Positions 31,121-43,753 of a stretch of 64,000 nt of DNA are shown here, in pieces. The DNA is taken from positions 868,001 through 932,000 of the forward strand of contig OX463829.1 of assembly GCA_949825045.1 (NCBI GenBank), in the 5' to 3' direction. How positions within the stretch are numbered: position 1 is the stretch's first letter; each line of letters starts with the position of its first letter. Made by a program: the position numbers and the translations under genes. The notes under the pieces were generated by a model. The model saw nothing but the letters and a program-made list of their open reading frames with translations. It did not search any database and was not told the origin of the DNA. The DNA is from Argyresthia goedartella (Eukaryota > Arthropoda > Insecta > Lepidoptera > Argyresthiidae).

Positions 31121-31271
31121 CGCCCGGTTTCCTGAGTGCTGGTTAAGATAACAAATTGGTTAAACTGATTTCAGCCAATCAAGTGCCGCTATTTTGAATA
31201 TTTTCGGCACGTGATTGGCTAAATCAGTTTAACCAATTTGTTAACTTAATCAGCGCCTAGGAAACTGGCCG
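31121..31271. mobile_element. MITE with about 65-bp inverted repeats and TTA duplication
   Basis: The ends CGCCCGGTTTCC and GGAAACTGGCCG are imperfect inverses. The inner parts share 'AACAAATTGGTTAAACTGAT' and 'GCCAATCA.GTGCCG'. TTA flanks both sides (31118-31120 and 31272-31274), the target size typical of Harbinger/Tourist-like elements. There is no coding capacity. Class assignment is tentative. Confidence 0.7.
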
Positions 31272-31368
31272 TTAGCGTCATATTAATTTCATGTTCAAAA
31301 GTAGCAATGTTTTCACATTCAATTATGATAGTGGTATCGTCTTACGTCAAGGTCCTTACTAAGGGTAG

Positions 31369-31500
31369 TGTTACGTATGTAGCTATAACTATCGAGTGCG
31401 CTAGACTGCGTCAGCGCGCTCGAACCTCTCTCTCTATTAAACAGTGGTTACTGAGCCCTTATAGCAGAACGTTGTGTTGTCATTTCCCACATACTTAACA
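31369..31500 (+). repeat. 5' LTR of the Mag-like element
   Basis: 132 bp from TGTTACGTATG to CATACTTAACA, with the TG...CA ends usual for LTRs. The following bases GTGTCGACTCGGATC would be the primer-binding region. I cannot name the tRNA. Confidence 0.95.
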
Positions 31501-31552
31501 GTGTCGACTCGGATCAAAAATAAATACTTTAGCGTGCAAATAAACCGCCACT

Positions 31553-34500
31553 ATGTCAATCTCGTCGCTAATTGGATCTTTACCAATATTCAATCATGAA
31601 TCACAGGACTGGTTAGTGTTCAAAGAACGTTTTCAACAGTGATGCGTGGCAAATGAGTTGCTCGATGATGAAAAATCACAAGTAAGACGACGTGCTATAC
31701 TGCTCAGTGCACTCGCTGAGGTTACGTACAAGCTAGTACGTGACCATTCACATCCAAAGGACATCAGTTCGCCAACTTACAAAGAAGTTTTGAAATTGCT
31801 GGATGATCACTTTCTCCCGCGGAAGTGTCTCCAGACGCCTGGTGAAGAATTAAATGAGTGGCCTGCTCGCATTAGGAGCTTAGCTACCCATTGCAAATTC
31901 ACATCATTGGATGAGACGCTCCGAGACCGATTCGTGCTCGGCATGGAGCCGGGACCTGCCCGCGACAAGTTATTCACGGAAGATGCATCTACCCTCACTT
32001 TGGCAAAAGCACTAGATATCGCCCAGGGACTTCGCTGCGCCCGCGCTGCAGCACGACTTGTGACTCCAGGGACGACAAGAGGATATATGCACCCACTTCA
32101 AGAGGAAGCTGCAAACGTGAACCGTATTTCTACAATGCATCAACAAAACCGGGGCAACATCCATTGCAGCGTGTGTGGATATACCAGTCACTCGGCTAAT
32201 GCCTGCAAGTTTGCTAAACACACCTGCAAGCAATGTGGTGTTAAAGGGCATCTGAAGAGGATGTGCACGAAGAAAAATCGTTCAATTCAAAAAAATCACA
32301 ACTATGTAGTAGATGATAGCGCTGATGTTGGTGATGATGATGATGATGGTAAGGGTCAATGCATTTATAACATTCGAACACAAAATGGTGAAGCCATGAT
32401 GCAAAATGTAAACATTAACGGAACCACCATTTTGTTTGAAGTTGATAGTGGGTCGTTTGTAACAACGATATCAGACCTTATTTACCGTAAACACTTTAAT
32501 GACATTCCGCTAAGTAATAGTAGTTTGGTTTTAAAAGTTTATACTGGTGGTAAAATATATCCTTTAGGGCTAATTAGTTTACCAGTGACTTATGAAAATG
32601 ATACTAAAATCTTAGATATACATGTTATGGCTGACGGCGGCCCACCTCTCTTGGGTAGAAATTTTATGTCACGATTCAACCTGCAAATAAGTAAAATCAA
32701 TCACATTAAAACTGAAAATATAGTAAAGTCGCTGACTTCTAAATATCCAGAGGTATTTTCAGACAGGTTAGGTTGCTTTAATAAGCACACAGTTAGCTTA
32801 TATGTAAAACCTGACTCGAAACCGATCTTTATGAAAGCAAGATCTGTCCCGTTTGCATTAAAAGAAAAAGTGGACCAGGAATTAAATAGGATGGTACAAG
32901 AAGGCATACTAAAATCAGTACAACACTCGAATTATGCCAGCCCCATTGTACCTGTCCTTAAACATAATGGCAATGTTAGGATATGTGGAGATTTTTCGCA
33001 AACCATAAATAAGCAACTTGTTGTCGAAAAATACCCACTTCCCAAAATTGAGGAGTTATTCGCGAAGTTACATGGAGGTGTAGAATTCACAAAACTTGAC
33101 CTATCAAATGCCTACATGCAGCTTTTGTTATCTGAGGATGCACAACCACTCACATGCATTAACACTCACAAAGGGCTATTCCAGTACACGCGATTGATAT
33201 ACGGGCTGTCTAGTGCTAGAGCTATCTTTCAAAGATCAATAGAAAATACTTTGACGGGTATAGAAGGAGTATTGACTTATCAGGATGATGTCTTAATAAC
33301 AGGTTGTAATAGACAAGAACATTTAAATCGTCTCCAAACAGTACTTGAAAAATTTCGTGAGGCAGGACTTGTTTTAAGGAAGGAAAAATGCAGTTTTTTC
33401 CAAGAGTCGATATCTTATTTGGGTTTTATAATCGACAAAAATGGCTTGCATAAGTCGCCAGAAAAGGTAAATGCTATTGTAAATGCCAAAAATCCGGAAA
33501 ATGTAACTCAATTACAATCATTTCTTGGCTTAGTAAATTATTACAGGAGTTTTGTGCCGTCTGCGTCCACCGTATTGGCCCCGTTTTACAGTCTATTGCT
33601 CAAAAACGCAAAATGGAATTGGTCTCAAGAACATGAAGATGCTTTTATCGAAATTAAGAAAGAGATGGCATCTGATAGAGTGCTGACTCATTTTGATCAG
33701 AATGCCACTCTCATTTTAACTGTAGATGCATCACCGTCAGGTCTCGGGGCAGTTTTGTCTCAGTTAGAGAATGACAGGGAAAGACCGATTTCATATGCAT
33801 CGCGTGTCCTTTCTTTAGCTGAAAAAAATTACAGCCAGATTCAAAAGGAAGCTACGGCTATAATTTTTGGAGTTAAACGCTACCATCAGTACTTGTATGG
33901 ACGAGATGTGCCCTTCATCCTTCGCACGGATCATAAACCCTTACTGTCAATTTTCAGTCCGAACAAAGGTGTCCCAGAGGTGTCAGCAAATAGATTACAA
34001 AGATACGCGATATTTCTGTCTGCTTACAACTTCACAATAGAATACGTTCGAAGCGAAAAAAACTGCGCAGATATCTTTAGCCGAGCGGTAGTAACCGATT
34101 CAGATACAAACTCAGTGGGAGTGGGAGGGGCCAATGCATCAGCTGACCGTGATAGGGCGCAGTACATAAATCACATAGCATCAAATAATTTACCGTTACA
34201 ACTCGATGATGTGCGTGAACAAACAAACAAAGATATACTTATGAAACAAGTTTCCAACTTTGTTATGTTTGGCTGGCCGAAACACTGTGACCAAACTTTA
34301 AAGCCATATTACAATTGCAGATATGAAATATCTCTGGAAAACGGCTGCCTCATGAGAGGACATAAATTGATTATTCCAAATCAGTTGAGACATACGGTAT
34401 TAAGTGAACTACATAGGTCTCATTTAGGAATAATTAAAACCAAATGTGAAGCCAGGGGTCGATTTTGGTGGCCCAATATAGACAAGGAGATTGAAGTTTT

Positions 34501-35695
34501 CATAGCAGACTGCTCAATATGCCAAACGCTTAGGTCGGCGCCACCCCGGGTACCCCTCACACCCTGGCCGTTGCCAGACAAGCCATGGCAACGCATTCAC
34601 ATTGACTTCCTCGGCCCTATAAATGCAAAAACGTACTTAGTCATTGTGGATGCGTACTCCAAATGGGTGGAATGTTTTGACATGAGTTGTTGTACCTCAA
34701 CAGCAGTGATAGACAAGTTACACGAACTTATATCACATTTTGGGTTAATGGAAACAATAGTATCCGACAATGGTACCGCTTTTGTGTCATCAGAATTTAA
34801 GTCATTTTGTAAAGAGAACGGTATCACGCATGTTACAACGCCCACTTATTCTCCATCAAGCAATGGACAGGCTGAAATATACGTCAAAATAATTAAAAAA
34901 GGTATTAAAAGTATCATGGCTTCATCATCGACAAAAAAGGATATGCAATTTAAACTCAGGGATTTCCTATTAGACTACAGAAACTCAAAACACTCAACGA
35001 CAGAGTTATCACCGGCACAAATAATGCTGGGCAGGTCATTAAAGTCTAGATTAGATTTATTAAATCCACACCACCAATCATCATCGTCAATATCGAGTGA
35101 TACATTGCAAGAAATTGTCCGAATCAAACAGTGCTCACAGTGTAATACATATAAAGGTACAAGAAATGTAAGCTTTGCGCCAAATGAAACTGTATTAGTA
35201 TGTACTTACCATAAAACATCTACATCATGGATCAAGGCTATTATAAAGGAGAAGCAAGGACAAAGCATATATTTAGTTTATATACCAAGCTTAGAAATAA
35301 GTTTAAAAAGACACAAAAATCAAATAATAAAATACAAAGGCCAATATGATGGCTTGGAGCTGGACAACGACGACAGTTTTGACGACTGGTCACCGTCGTC
35401 TCACCAGGACGGGCCTGTGTCAACCTCCTCGTCATCGCCAGCAGCTCTGCCGCCGCCCCCTCCGCCTGCACATCCAAGCCTCACCCCCGCTGCCGCCGCC
35501 GCTTCAACTGCATCGACCAGCGCACCGGTGACTCACACGCTGTCAGATGACACATCTGACACCACAGAATGTGCAAGCACGCAACTTGTTGGGGGAGAAG
35601 GAACTAATGAGCAAACGTCTGGTCAAATGCGACCTAGAGATATAGGTTTAAGCATGAATTTAAGAGACCGTCCTAAGGTTAATTATAAGCAATAG
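31553..35695 (+). CDS. Mag-like gag-pol polyprotein with one early stop
   Basis: The natural start appears to be the ATG at 31553. Codon 30 (31640-31642) is TGA, and the frame then stays open for 1,349 codons from 31646. Counting from there: Gag capsid region 1-170; two zinc knuckles, one irregular (Cys174 to Cys187) and one CCHC (Cys194, Cys197, His202, Cys207); protease 'VDSGS' at 266-270; reverse transcriptase with 'KLDLSNAYMQ' and catalytic 'YQDDVL' at 545-550; RNase H 'TVDAS' with Asp694; integrase with His923/His926, Cys956/Cys959 and Asp987, Asp1041, Glu1077 (a DD35E spacing). A Pro/Ala/Ser-rich tail ends it. Gag and pol share one frame with no shift. The stop may be a single mutation of a Trp codon, or be read through. 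Confidence 0.9.
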
Positions 35696-35847
35696 TTACC
35701 TAGCTAGTATCATATATTCACATGTATACATCTAGTTACGCGTAAATAATAATAATAATAATAATAATAATACCTACATACATTATTACATTACTATATT
35801 ATTATATTATTACATTCTTTGTAGTATCTTATCTAAGTCCGGAGGAG

Positions 35848-35979
35848 TGTTACATATGTAGCTATAACTATCGAGTGCGCTAGACTGCGTCAGCGCGCTC
35901 GAACCTCTCTCTCTATTAAACAGTGGTTACTGAGCCCTTATAGCAGAACGTTGTGTTGTCATTTCCCACATACTTAACA
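35848..35979 (+). repeat. 3' LTR of the Mag-like element
   Basis: 132 bp, from TGTTACATATG to CATACTTAACA, identical to the 5' LTR at all but one position by eye. The target duplication GGTAG follows at 35980. Confidence 0.95.
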
Positions 35980-36452
35980 GGTAGCTACCTTTAAACCATA
36001 CCGCACTCCTACTAAAGATCTTTACTAGTATTGTGAACTACTAACTACACGACAATTGTGTATTGAGCGCACAGTACTTAGAGTCCACTCAACTACAAAA
36101 TTTGTCCCAGTCCAAATTTCTAAAAGAAGATCGGATATGGTTGTAATCCGGTAAGTTTCCCTTAATCAGAACCTCTTTTGCCAGGAATCAGTATGTAGGC
36201 AGAGCTAATCGCTTGTATAACAAAACCAATAAAATCTTAAACATACACCCCCTTACAAAATATAAAGCAAAAAAACTAATACGAAACTGGTCACTAAAGC
36301 AAAATTATGAACATGCTGAAAAAAATCTAGAAATTGTTATGTAGAAAATTCTGACTTACTTTATTTCTTTTAAAATAAATCCCAAAATTGTTGATTATCT
36401 ATACCTCAATATCTATATATTATTTATTGTATTATTACTATTATTTATTTAT

Positions 36453-36494
<42 letters not shown>

Positions 36495-36690
36495 TATACG
36501 AATATTTAGTATACACACCATATAATACTATATGAAACATCTTATTCATAATCAAATGTTAAGTTAAATGTTCCTAGGTTACTTAATTTTTTCACACATT
36601 AAATAGTGTCTACAGGGAGAGGCAGATGGACCTTAAAACACAGGTTTATTAAACTTAGTTTAAGGTTCCAATGTATCTTTCATCTGTATA
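35980..36690. other. intronic DNA with an RT C-terminal scrap and AT microsatellite
   Basis: At 36185-36345 the plus strand reads 'NQYVGRANRLYNKTNKILN' and 'NWSLKQNYEHAEKNLEIVM', like the last part of a CR1-type reverse transcriptase. A (TA)n microsatellite lies at about 36452-36499. The rest is unassigned. Confidence 0.45.
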
Positions 36691-36924
36691 TTACTTTGGT
36701 GAATAAATTTCATTTTCGTCTGTAAAAAGGACGCACTCGTGTGTGACGGCTTGTGGTAGGTCGTTGATATACAGCAGGAATAGTAGTGGTCCTAATATAC
36801 TACCCTGTGGTATACCATGAGTATTAAACCTTATATTTGAATCATATATCTCTACAGCATTTGTGAAATTATCAACTTTGAAATTCTTGTTATTTGTTTC
36901 CTCTAGCGCTCGTTCATTACGCAC
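36691..36924 (-). pseudogene. non-LTR reverse transcriptase fragment
   Basis: A minus-strand frame with '[21 protein letters not shown]' and a damaged catalytic box, 'LFTDENE', where FADD is expected. It covers only the palm region between motifs B and C. The C-terminal side is missing. Confidence 0.7.
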
Positions 36925-37010
36925 ATCTTTGTTCGCGACACTTCATAAAAATCCGGAGTTTCGTTGTGGTGTTTCATATATTGCAAGTTATTTTAGTGAA
37001 AGAATTTGAT

Positions 37011-37540
37011 ATGGATATCGCTGATCAAGGTATGTACCATATTTTAATCACAATTTTGTCAGTAATTCAAACGTTTTTTTCATTGATAACGATTGATTCA
37101 AACTGTTGACTAAAAATTCTTTACTTTTTTGTACTCTAAAGCAAACATTAGTATTTTTACATGTAAGCAACTCGTCCTAAGTAAGTCCCACATTTAATTA
37201 AACTTCAGAATGTCTACTATAAGTGTAGCTATCGAAAACATTCACATGTTTTTACACTTCAGAAAAAAGTACCTTAAAATCACCCTTCACTTTTACCCCA
37301 AATGTAACAACACCTATTTACTTTGTTCCAGATATTGGTCACGAAGTTATTTCTATGACCAGAAAATAGCTCCATGAGTTAATCAAAAAAAGCTCACAAC
37401 GCTTAATTGACAAAAAACTAGGAAATTTAGAAAAATATATTGTGGATATAACAAAGTGTCCTCCCGAAAAAATGGATGATCTTAAAAAAACTATCAAGGT
37501 GTTCAAAGTGCTCTATAAACGAAAGTAGCTTGCGTCTATA
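37011..37540 (+). pseudogene. Transib-like transposase, N-terminal part
   Basis: A possible first exon (ATG at 37011, 'MDIADQ') ends at a GTATGT donor (37030). An acceptor TTTGTTCCAG at 37331 leads into 'DIGHEVISMTRK', a stop, and then 'LHELIKKSSQRLIDKKLGNL' and 'KMDDLKKTIKVFKVLYKRK'. The text is cut at 37540 by the Tc1-like transposon and resumes at 48574. Two in-frame stops show that it is dead. Linking this segment to the Transib-like text at 48.6 kb rests on position and strand. Confidence 0.45.
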
Positions 37541-37925
37541 GAAGATTTTTTTGTCTGTGCGAACTCGGTCCTAAATCATCGGAACAGATAACAGCTTTAG
37601 AAAGGGGCTAACGCGGCGCACGCGCAGGCGAGTTATCGATAAACAAATGAGTCATCGTCGGTGCACTAACTAAACAAATTACAGACGACCCGAACATACA
37701 CACACAGACACACAGTTTCAGTTACTTATTTCGTCAATGTCCACAAAACAGTGCGGGTCGCCATTGCCCGATCTCCACGTCCTTTCATACGACATACCAT
37801 ACGAAATTTATTTCTACCCTCTTAATTTTATTTTATGACTGAGTTCCAGATTCGCTTGACTTTGACCCTAAGACGTCCGGTAGGCTATAACTCATAACAG
37901 TTGTTTCGACTTCTAAAGTGCCACA

Positions 37926-38735
37926 ATGGAGAGTTTTTACGCAAACAATATTACGCCTGTTGGAGCTAATATTCAAACTCAAACACGAGTTGTCATCAAC
38001 AATGTATTGAAGTTTTTTACGGAAATAAGAGAAGATCCCGGAAAGTTGAATAGTATAAACTTCAACCGCCCTTGTGACCTTACTGCATCAATATGTGATG
38101 TGAGTGTACGGACTATTGATAATATAAAGAAAGAATGCAAGGATCGAGATGGTGTGCCTAAACACCGCGGGAATGTGTCCGTCTACCTTTTCCCGTGACC
38201 AACTTGGACGATTTTGACAAGAGTATCATCAAAAAATAGTCTCATCATTTTATTCTAATGGTGAATACCCTACATTAACCAAAGTGTTGGAGCAAGCAAA
38301 AGAGAAGATCGAAAACTTCAAGTGCCTACTATTTTCAATGCGGAAAATACTGATGGCTTCGGGATACAAATAAAAAGTCGCTCCAAATGGTCGTGCATTA
38401 CTAATGGAGAGGACTGATATTGCTTGAAAATTTTAAGAAAATTGAAATCCGTTAAAGACAGTGAAGATACCCGCCTGAGAATATATTTGGATGAAACCTG
38501 GGTTAACCAAAATCACAGCCGTAAACGTGTGTTGGTTGACAAAGAAGGCGCAGGTGGTATGAACAGCAAAATTGGGAAAGGGAACAGACTTATTGTTTGC
38601 CATGCGGGTTGCGCTAAATATGGTTTTCTACCCCAAGCAGAGTGGGTATTCCGTGCTGTGAAATCGAACAATGAAGACTACCACACGGAAATGAACGCAG
38701 CAGGTTTCACAGAGTGGTTCGAAAAATTATTGCTC
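37926..38735 (+). pseudogene. Tc1-like transposase, N-terminal and first catalytic part
   Basis: The frame at 37926-38198 is a helix-turn-helix type N-terminus ('CDVSVRTIDNIKKECK'). After a frameshifted middle, 38424-38735 gives 'RIYLDETWVNQNHSRKR' with the first catalytic Asp, then 'RLIVCHAGCAKYGFLP'. The reading is cut at about 38735 by element D. Frameshifts near 38195 and 38410 disable it. Confidence 0.75.
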
Positions 38736-39275
38736 AGTCTTTTTTATTTATTTATTTATTCAGGGGTTACAAACAGGACAAGTTACATTACAAAAACAAA
38801 CAGAGGATAAATATACAGTTAATTAAAATCTAACATATCCCTTAGGGTATCCCACTTATGGCTTAAATGATTTGGGAAGAATTAGCTCCGAATGAGCAAC
38901 ACTAAAGTACTTAGGTGCTAAGAATATACATTCTTACTAAAATTAAAAACCAAAATATGAGAGAAAAATGTGCATTGTTTACAATTAGGGTACATCTATT
39001 GCACAAACGTGCATGAAATTACCAAACCACAGTCAAGGATTATTATCCTCGAGTTTTTTTAACAACAGCTTGCGTATGGAGTGCTTAAACCGATTGACAG
39101 ATGAATCAAACAAGTCGACCTCTGCAAAGTTTTTGTCGTGGTCTGCACAGAGTCGACCTATTGGCGCCCTTTTACCAGCATTGGTACGAGCGGCTTTCAC
39201 GTGGAAGAGCCGCTTGTGCGGCGGAGCTCTGAGCGGGACATGGTACCTTATAAGGGAGACAAGCTCTGGGCAGTT

Positions 39276-40911
39276 TTAGTAACTGGTGCAGATCCGCTTG
39301 AGAACAACGGCGTCCGCGAGGGTGCGACGATCGTGGAGGGACGTCTGTCTGTAGTTTGTAAGCAGGATATCATATGACCTCTTTGGAGCCCTGACACGGT
39401 AATTGAGACTACGGAGGAACTTCTTCTGTACCATTTCAATTTGTGCATAATACGTTGCATAGAAAGGATTCCAGATAGGGGATGCGTATTCAAGATGGGA
39501 ACGAACGAGAGAGCCGTAAATCGTGAGGAAGGACTTGGGTTTCTTAAAGCTCTTAGTTGTACGCATGAGGAATCCAAGCATCTGATAAGCTTTCTTAGTT
39601 ATGTGTGCGATGTGTGCATCGAAGGTCAACTTTGCATCAAAGTAGACGCCAAGGTCCCGAATACATGTGACCTTTTGCAATGCATGTCCGCCTATATGAT
39701 ATTCACGCGTATTACGCTCTATCACCTGTTTTGTGAATCTTATATATTGACACTTATTGTATGCTAGGGATATACTATTAACGGTACAGTAAGCGTCAAG
39801 TCTGTCCAGGTCCTGTTGGAGCAGTACGGTGTCCATGTCGGAATGGATTTCCCTATAGACCTTTAGGTCATCCGCGTATAGTAGGTAGTTACAGTGTTGG
39901 AAACACTGTGCTATATCATTGATAAAAATGACAAAAAAGAAATGGGCCTATGATAGATCCTTGAGGAACGCCTGAGGTTATCAAAACTGCATTTGACAGT
40001 TTGCCATTAAGGGCGATAGATTGGTGCCTGTCTTCTAAGTAAGATGCAAACCATCTCAGTAAGTCTGCCTTGATTCCATTGTATGCCAGTTTTTTAAGAA
40101 GCAGCAAGTGATCGACTTTGTCGAATGCTTTCTTGAAGTCGGTGTATACGGAGTCCATTGCGACATTCTGATCCATGGCTTCAAAGAGATCGTTGGAGTA
40201 AATAAGTAGATTCGTGAGAGTGGGGCGGAGTTTGAAAAAGCCATGCTGTTTTGGATCAAGGAATGGTTCTAAAAGGGGATATACTCTGTTATGTACCAAT
40301 TTTTCGAGTGTTTTAGCTAGGGTGGATAAAAGGGAAATGGGACGATAGTTGGAAACCTCATTTTTTGGTCCTGACTTATGGATAGGCGTGACATAGGCAA
40401 GCTTCCAGACTGATGGTACAACGCCCTCTTGTAATGATTTGTTAAATATAATAGTAAGTGCTGGAGAGATATATTCATGCAAATTTTTCAGGAATATAGG
40501 TGGAATTTTATCTGGACCCGCACCCTTGGTGATGTCCAACTGTCGAAGAACTGAAGTTACTTCAGGTTCAGATAGGGTCAAGCTGGACAGGTGAAGGGGA
40601 CTATTGGGATTGTCAATAAGATTAAGTTCGACCAAGTTAGGCGACACCCCTGAGTTTGGCTCAAACACGGACAAGAAATATTCAGAGAAAAGTTCGACTA
40701 TATCATCAATTTTGTGTGAAGTAGTGTCTCCCGACTTCATCACTGAAGGGTAGCCGGTATTGGTTTTTTTAAGAGCGGTAGTGTACTTCCAGAAGTTTTT
40801 AATGTCCACCTTAACAGACTCCTCGACATTACTTACATATTTTTTGTTGCAAATGTCCATCTCATGTTTACATTTGGCGCGTAACTTAGAAAACCGATTG
40901 TAGTCCGCCAA
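39276..40911 (-). pseudogene. element D reverse transcriptase, one frameshift
   Basis: The frame at 39916-40911 carries 'ITKGAGPDKIPPIFLKN', 'NYRPISLLSTLAKTLEKLVH', the palm motif 'YTDFKKAFDKVDH' and 'GVPQGSIIGPFLF'. A 1-nt shift in a T/A run near 39945 moves the frame. Then come 'IFINDIAQCF', the catalytic 'LLYADDLKVYREI' and the C-terminal part (39276-39836, 'LGVYFDAKLTFDAHI', 'SHLEYASPIWNPFY'). Apart from that shift the domain is complete. Confidence 0.8.
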
Positions 40912-40995
40912 CGCTCCACAAACTTTCCACTTCTGCCACGCTTTGTCTTTCAGATTAAATAATTTTATCAGATGCTTAGAGAACCAAATGGGATA

Positions 40996-41950
40996 TTAAC
41001 GTGATTTAGTTTTAACACGGGGGACAGTTATATCAATAATATAATATATATGTTTATAGAATAAATCTAAAGATTCTTCTGCGTTCAAGTGTGTCAATTC
41101 TGTAACCCAATCAATGCTCTGCAGTCTCTCGATAGCAGTGACGTAGTCTGTTTTATAAAAGTTAAGCTTAGTGATGTTTGCGTTCGGTAATATTTTTTCG
41201 GACATATTGGTAAATAATGATATTTCTAATGGTGGATGATGTCTATCAACGTTCAATACGGGTTGCGTGGAGGTAACGACATCAATGTCAATTATATTGC
41301 TTAGGATTAAATCAAGAGTCCGGTTGTTTATGTTTCTGATGCTATTGAATTGTAGCATATTTAGAAGTGACATGGTGTTGGATAAAAGTTTGTTGACCTC
41401 GGTTATTAAGTACTGGTCCGGTAAGTTACAGCCGTTTATACCGACCTGGAATTGCCAATCGATACCTGGGATGTTGTAGTTGCCCAATAAACAAAAATTA
41501 TAGCCAGGCATCTCAATGAAGACGTCCTGAGCCTTTACTAAGTGTGATTCATAAACTTTATAGGGAGAAGAATCGGGGATATAAGCAGCACACAGAATTA
41601 GGCCAGAGTGTTGGTTATCGGGGAATACCAGGTAGATCTCATCCACGCACGGGAATTCCCAGTCCTGTCTGCGGTAAACCTGCACCGAGTTCCTCACTGC
41701 CACCATGACTCCTCCGCCATCCAATTTAGTAGTCTTGGTGAAGTCTCTATCACGTCGAAATAGTTGATAACCGCTGGTTTAAAGTTCGCCATCGTAGACT
41801 CGTTCATTCAGCCAGGTTTCTGTAATAACCACAACATCGCAGCTGTTGTTCATCAAACTCAATCGTAGATCGTGTAATTTGCCCTTCATTCCGCCAACGT
41901 TTTGATAATAAACAGTTAAATGTTTAAATACGAAGAAATTCTTATAATTC
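40996..41950 (-). pseudogene. element D endonuclease, broken
   Basis: 'NVGGMKGKLHDLRLSL' and 'VVITETWLNE' (catalytic Glu) are read at 41750-41920, then the frame at 40996-41724 gives 'GGGVMVAVRNSV' and 'FCLLGNYNIPGIDW'. The usual GDFN is GNYN here, so a catalytic Asp is lost. 'VDRHHPPLEI' replaces the usual SDH block. The frame changes near 41750. Confidence 0.7.
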
Positions 41951-42232
41951 ATTTAGAATTTTGCAGTATACATGTTGAGAAGATTTATGTGCGTGTTGAA
42001 TGAAAGGCGAGATGAAAAGCAATGCATTGTAGGTATGGGTGTAATTTGGCAAAACAAGTGATGGTTTAAGTGACAGATGTGAACGTTTTAGACGGCTCAG
42101 TATGAGAGTGTGACAGATGTATAGGTAGGTGCTTGGTACATATTTGTGTAATGCAGATAAAACTCGGCGGCAATTACAGCAGGCATGATACATGAATAAC
42201 ATTATGGAAATATGTATAGGTATAATAGGCAG

Positions 42233-42870
42233 TCATACAGATACAAAGCGTGCAAGGTCGGATTCACTTCGAATATAAAATATTTTACTGAAATCGGCTT
42301 TACGCATTTGAATCGCGAAGTTTCTAACCCATACATGTTTAAAGCCGGCATCTTTGCCCACCTTCCTGGCCATTGCAAAAAGTTTCTTGTTACGTAGGGT
42401 AAGATGTTCGGCAACAAAGAACCGGCGTGACTCCCCACCCATCTGCAGCTGGTCAGTAAACAGCTCGCGGCGCACGCGCGCGGCCGTCAGTACGTCATCG
42501 CGCAGGCGGCGGGAGGTCAGTTGCACGACGATGTTCTTGGGGCGCGGGGGGGGGCGCGTCTCTGGCCGCGGCGGCGACGGGGCCGGGGGCAGCGCCAGGC
42601 CCGCGAGCGACGCGATGTACCGCCCGCACCTTGCCCGCATCCATCTCGACGCCTATCAATTTGCCGATCTCGAAGACCACCTGGATAAGATTTTCGTTCT
42701 TGTGCTCCGGTATGTTTTGAATTTCCAGGTTGCATGATCTTGCGTACAATCGATCTTTACGTAACAAGATCTTGCAGACTGGTCCATGTCCTCCACCCTC
42801 TTCTCCAGACTAACCGCGCTTATCTCGAGGCTTGCGATTGTGATTGCCGATAAGAGCCATCGGTCATAAT
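42233..42870 (-). pseudogene. element D ORF1 with FP25K-like C-terminal domain
   Basis: The upstream frame has a coiled-coil part ('VSLEKRVEDMDQSA') and then 'NLEIQNIPEHKNENLIQVV'. A Pro/Arg/Ala-rich, very GC-rich linker holds a frameshift near 42600. The second frame gives 'KNIVVQLTSRRLRDDVLTAA', 'FVAEHLTLRNKKLFAMARKV' and 'FKHVWVRNFAIQMRK'. This layout resembles the ORF1 proteins of insect elements whose C-terminal part is related to the baculovirus FP25K family. It would bind the element's RNA. The family call is from memory. Confidence 0.6.
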
Positions 42871-43264
42871 TATGGATAATGCAAGTTACCATTCACAACA
42901 AATAGATCGAGCACCAACATTTGCGAGTAGAAAGGATGAAATCCAACAGTGGCTCCGTGTCAACAACATAGAATTCTCTTTGACAGAGTTGAAGCCGGAA
43001 CTCCTTCGAAAAGTGCAGCAAAATAAACCAGAAAAAGCCTATTACTTAGACCAATTGGCTTGAGAACATGGACACGAGGTAGTCCGTTTACCTCCATACC
43101 ACTGCCAATATAACCCAATTGAGCTGGTGTTGGCACAGGTGAAACGCGAAGTTGCCACCAAAAACAGCACATTTAAAATTGCTGATGTAGAGAAATTACT
43201 GCACGAAGCAATTTCCAATGTATCGAAAGAAGATTGGCAGAAAAATGTGTGGCACGCGCTATAG
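42850..43264 (+). pseudogene. Tc1-like transposase, C-terminal catalytic part
   Basis: Resumes with 'SVIIMDNASYHSQQIDRAP', whose Asp is the second catalytic residue, then 'EIQQWLRVNNIEFSLTELKP', a stop after 'YYLDQLA', and in the same reading 'VVRLPPYHCQYNPIELVLAQ' with the third acidic residue (Glu in NPIE). It ends near 43264. Separated from its N-terminal part by element D. Confidence 0.75.
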
Positions 43265-43753
43265 CAAAATTCGTAAGAGAATATAAAAAAGGGTTCCCTT
43301 AAATCTATTGATATCTCACTTTACGTGTTCGGCACGGGGCGGGGCGGCGTCTTTGACTCGGCTTATCTTTAGTTCGCAGTTCTTTATCGACTACAGATAC
43401 GCTCATCCCTATGTGACAACAATAGACTCCTAGAAATCAGAAATCAGAAATCAGAAATCAGAAATTTTATTTGTCAATCACGGTATACATTATGTTACAG
43501 ATGGTTGGTAACTAATTAATTCAGACCTCAGTGTTTTGCCCAAGAAGGGCGTACAAATATTACATGGTATTTAAAATATAAAATAATAATAGCAAACATT
43601 CAATAATAATTCAATTCAATTCAGATAAAATAATCAATATCGCAATAATAATAATTTAAAGATTCAATTAATTCAATAATAGGTAGTTAAATTCAATTCA
43701 GTTTAAGTCATTAAGTTGTCACAAATTATATTAAAATAGAGTAATTTAAGATG

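Larger units (their letters stand above)
31369..35979 (+). mobile_element. Mag-like Ty3/gypsy LTR retrotransposon, nearly intact
   Basis: Bounded by two 132-bp LTRs and a perfect 5-bp target duplication GGTAG (31364-31368 and 35980-35984). A purine-rich tract 'CCGGAGGAG' precedes the 3' LTR. One long gag-pol frame fills the interior. The LTRs differ at one position by eye (CGTATG versus CATATG), so insertion was recent. The only obvious defect is a stop near the start of gag. Confidence 0.95.
38740..42848 (-). mobile_element. non-LTR element D (YADD-type), inserted in the Tc1-like transposase
   Basis: Minus-strand order: ORF1 (42870-42233), endonuclease (41950-40996), reverse transcriptase (40911-39276), 3' UTR, and a (TTTA)n tract at 38740-38757 that is an (AAAT)n tail on the element's strand. 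The transposase text stops just before the tail and resumes just above the 5' end, which shows the insertion. The catalytic YADD and general wording suggest a CR1/L2-group element, not a jockey. A related fragment lies at 61214. Confidence 0.75.
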
